NCBI RefSeq assembly: GCF_024436065.1
Contig: NZ_JANFNS010000001.1
Coordinates: forward strand, 62,001 to 126,000
Length of the DNA stretch: 64,000 bases
Direction of reading: 5' to 3'
Source of the DNA: Saccharibacillus sp. JS10
Lineage (GTDB): Bacteria; Bacillota; Bacilli; Paenibacillales; Paenibacillaceae
Shown piece after piece: positions 61,826 to 64,000 of this stretch. Every line of letters begins with the position of its first letter. Position 1 is the stretch's first letter. The translations under genes and the position numbers were made by a program. The notes beneath the pieces were generated by a model. The model worked only from the letters and a program-made list of their open reading frames with translations. It was not told the DNA's origin and did not search any database.

Positions 61826-64000
<2,175 letters not shown>

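Overview
The window looks like chromosome from a low-to-mid GC Gram-positive of the Paenibacillaceae (Paenibacillus or a close relative). The signs are strong AAGGAGG-type ribosome binding sites with many TTG and GTG starts, a tyrS T-box leader, an S-layer-homology (SLH) surface enzyme, a pssA-dedA-psd operon as in Bacillus, YesM/YesN-type two-component genes and a B. subtilis-like mhq detoxification cluster. No rRNA, tRNA, CRISPR array or insertion sequence was recognised. The genus is inferred from gene content only.

Layout. 0-7.4 kb: a CBM9-like protein, a large transglutaminase-fold protein and a GH18 glycosidase, all without signal peptides, then an M3 oligopeptidase and a YdeI/OmpD-like protein. 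7.5-11.8 kb: phosphatidylethanolamine synthesis (pssA, dedA-like, psd), overlapping end to end with an OmpR-type regulator and a sensor kinase. 11.8-17 kb: an MFS exporter divergent from a MocR regulator that is coupled to a lipoprotein, an HPr-like protein without the catalytic His, and small genes. 17-21 kb: two Fur-linked FecCD permeases, an aldo/keto reductase and a flavoprotein. 21-27 kb: cardiolipin synthase, then a NarL-type two-component system run together with the copper genes ycnJ and ycnI. 28-31.6 kb: an ECF sigma factor, its probable anti-sigma factor and an ABC exporter. 32-37 kb: a DinG/XPD-like helicase, a tandem DUF2294 (MpsC-like) protein divergent from a membrane diguanylate cyclase across a perfect palindrome, and a 32-residue micro-ORF behind a hairpin.

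37-39 kb holds mhqR-mhqO-mhqD homologues with two matching operator-like sites. 40-42.1 kb is a small AT-rich accessory patch with a frameshifted LL-H-type holin gene, a lipoprotein and a membrane protein. 42.1-43.4 kb is a Fur-linked siderophore-binding lipoprotein, the probable partner of the permeases 25 kb away; no ATPase for it is present. 43.4-54.8 kb is a peptide-scavenging block: a six-gene operon (two ATPases, two permeases, binding protein, AbgB-like M20 hydrolase), a divergent YesM/YesN pair and a second M20 amidohydrolase. 55-60 kb: a DUF1275 protein, a methyltransferase and a second aldo/keto reductase, then an SLH-anchored 5'-nucleotidase. 60-64 kb: T-box leader and tyrS, an AT-rich leader with a good cre candidate, and the 5' part of a GH2 beta-galactosidase that runs off the window.

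Most convergent gene pairs share one compact hairpin terminator. The functional themes are envelope lipids and stress sensing, metal acquisition (iron, copper), electrophile detoxification and scavenging of peptides, sugars and nucleotides. I found no clear new defence or mobile system. The least explained items are the hairpin plus micro-ORF, the AT-rich island, the direct-repeat/palindrome element near 55.9 kb, and the lipid-operon/two-component fusion.
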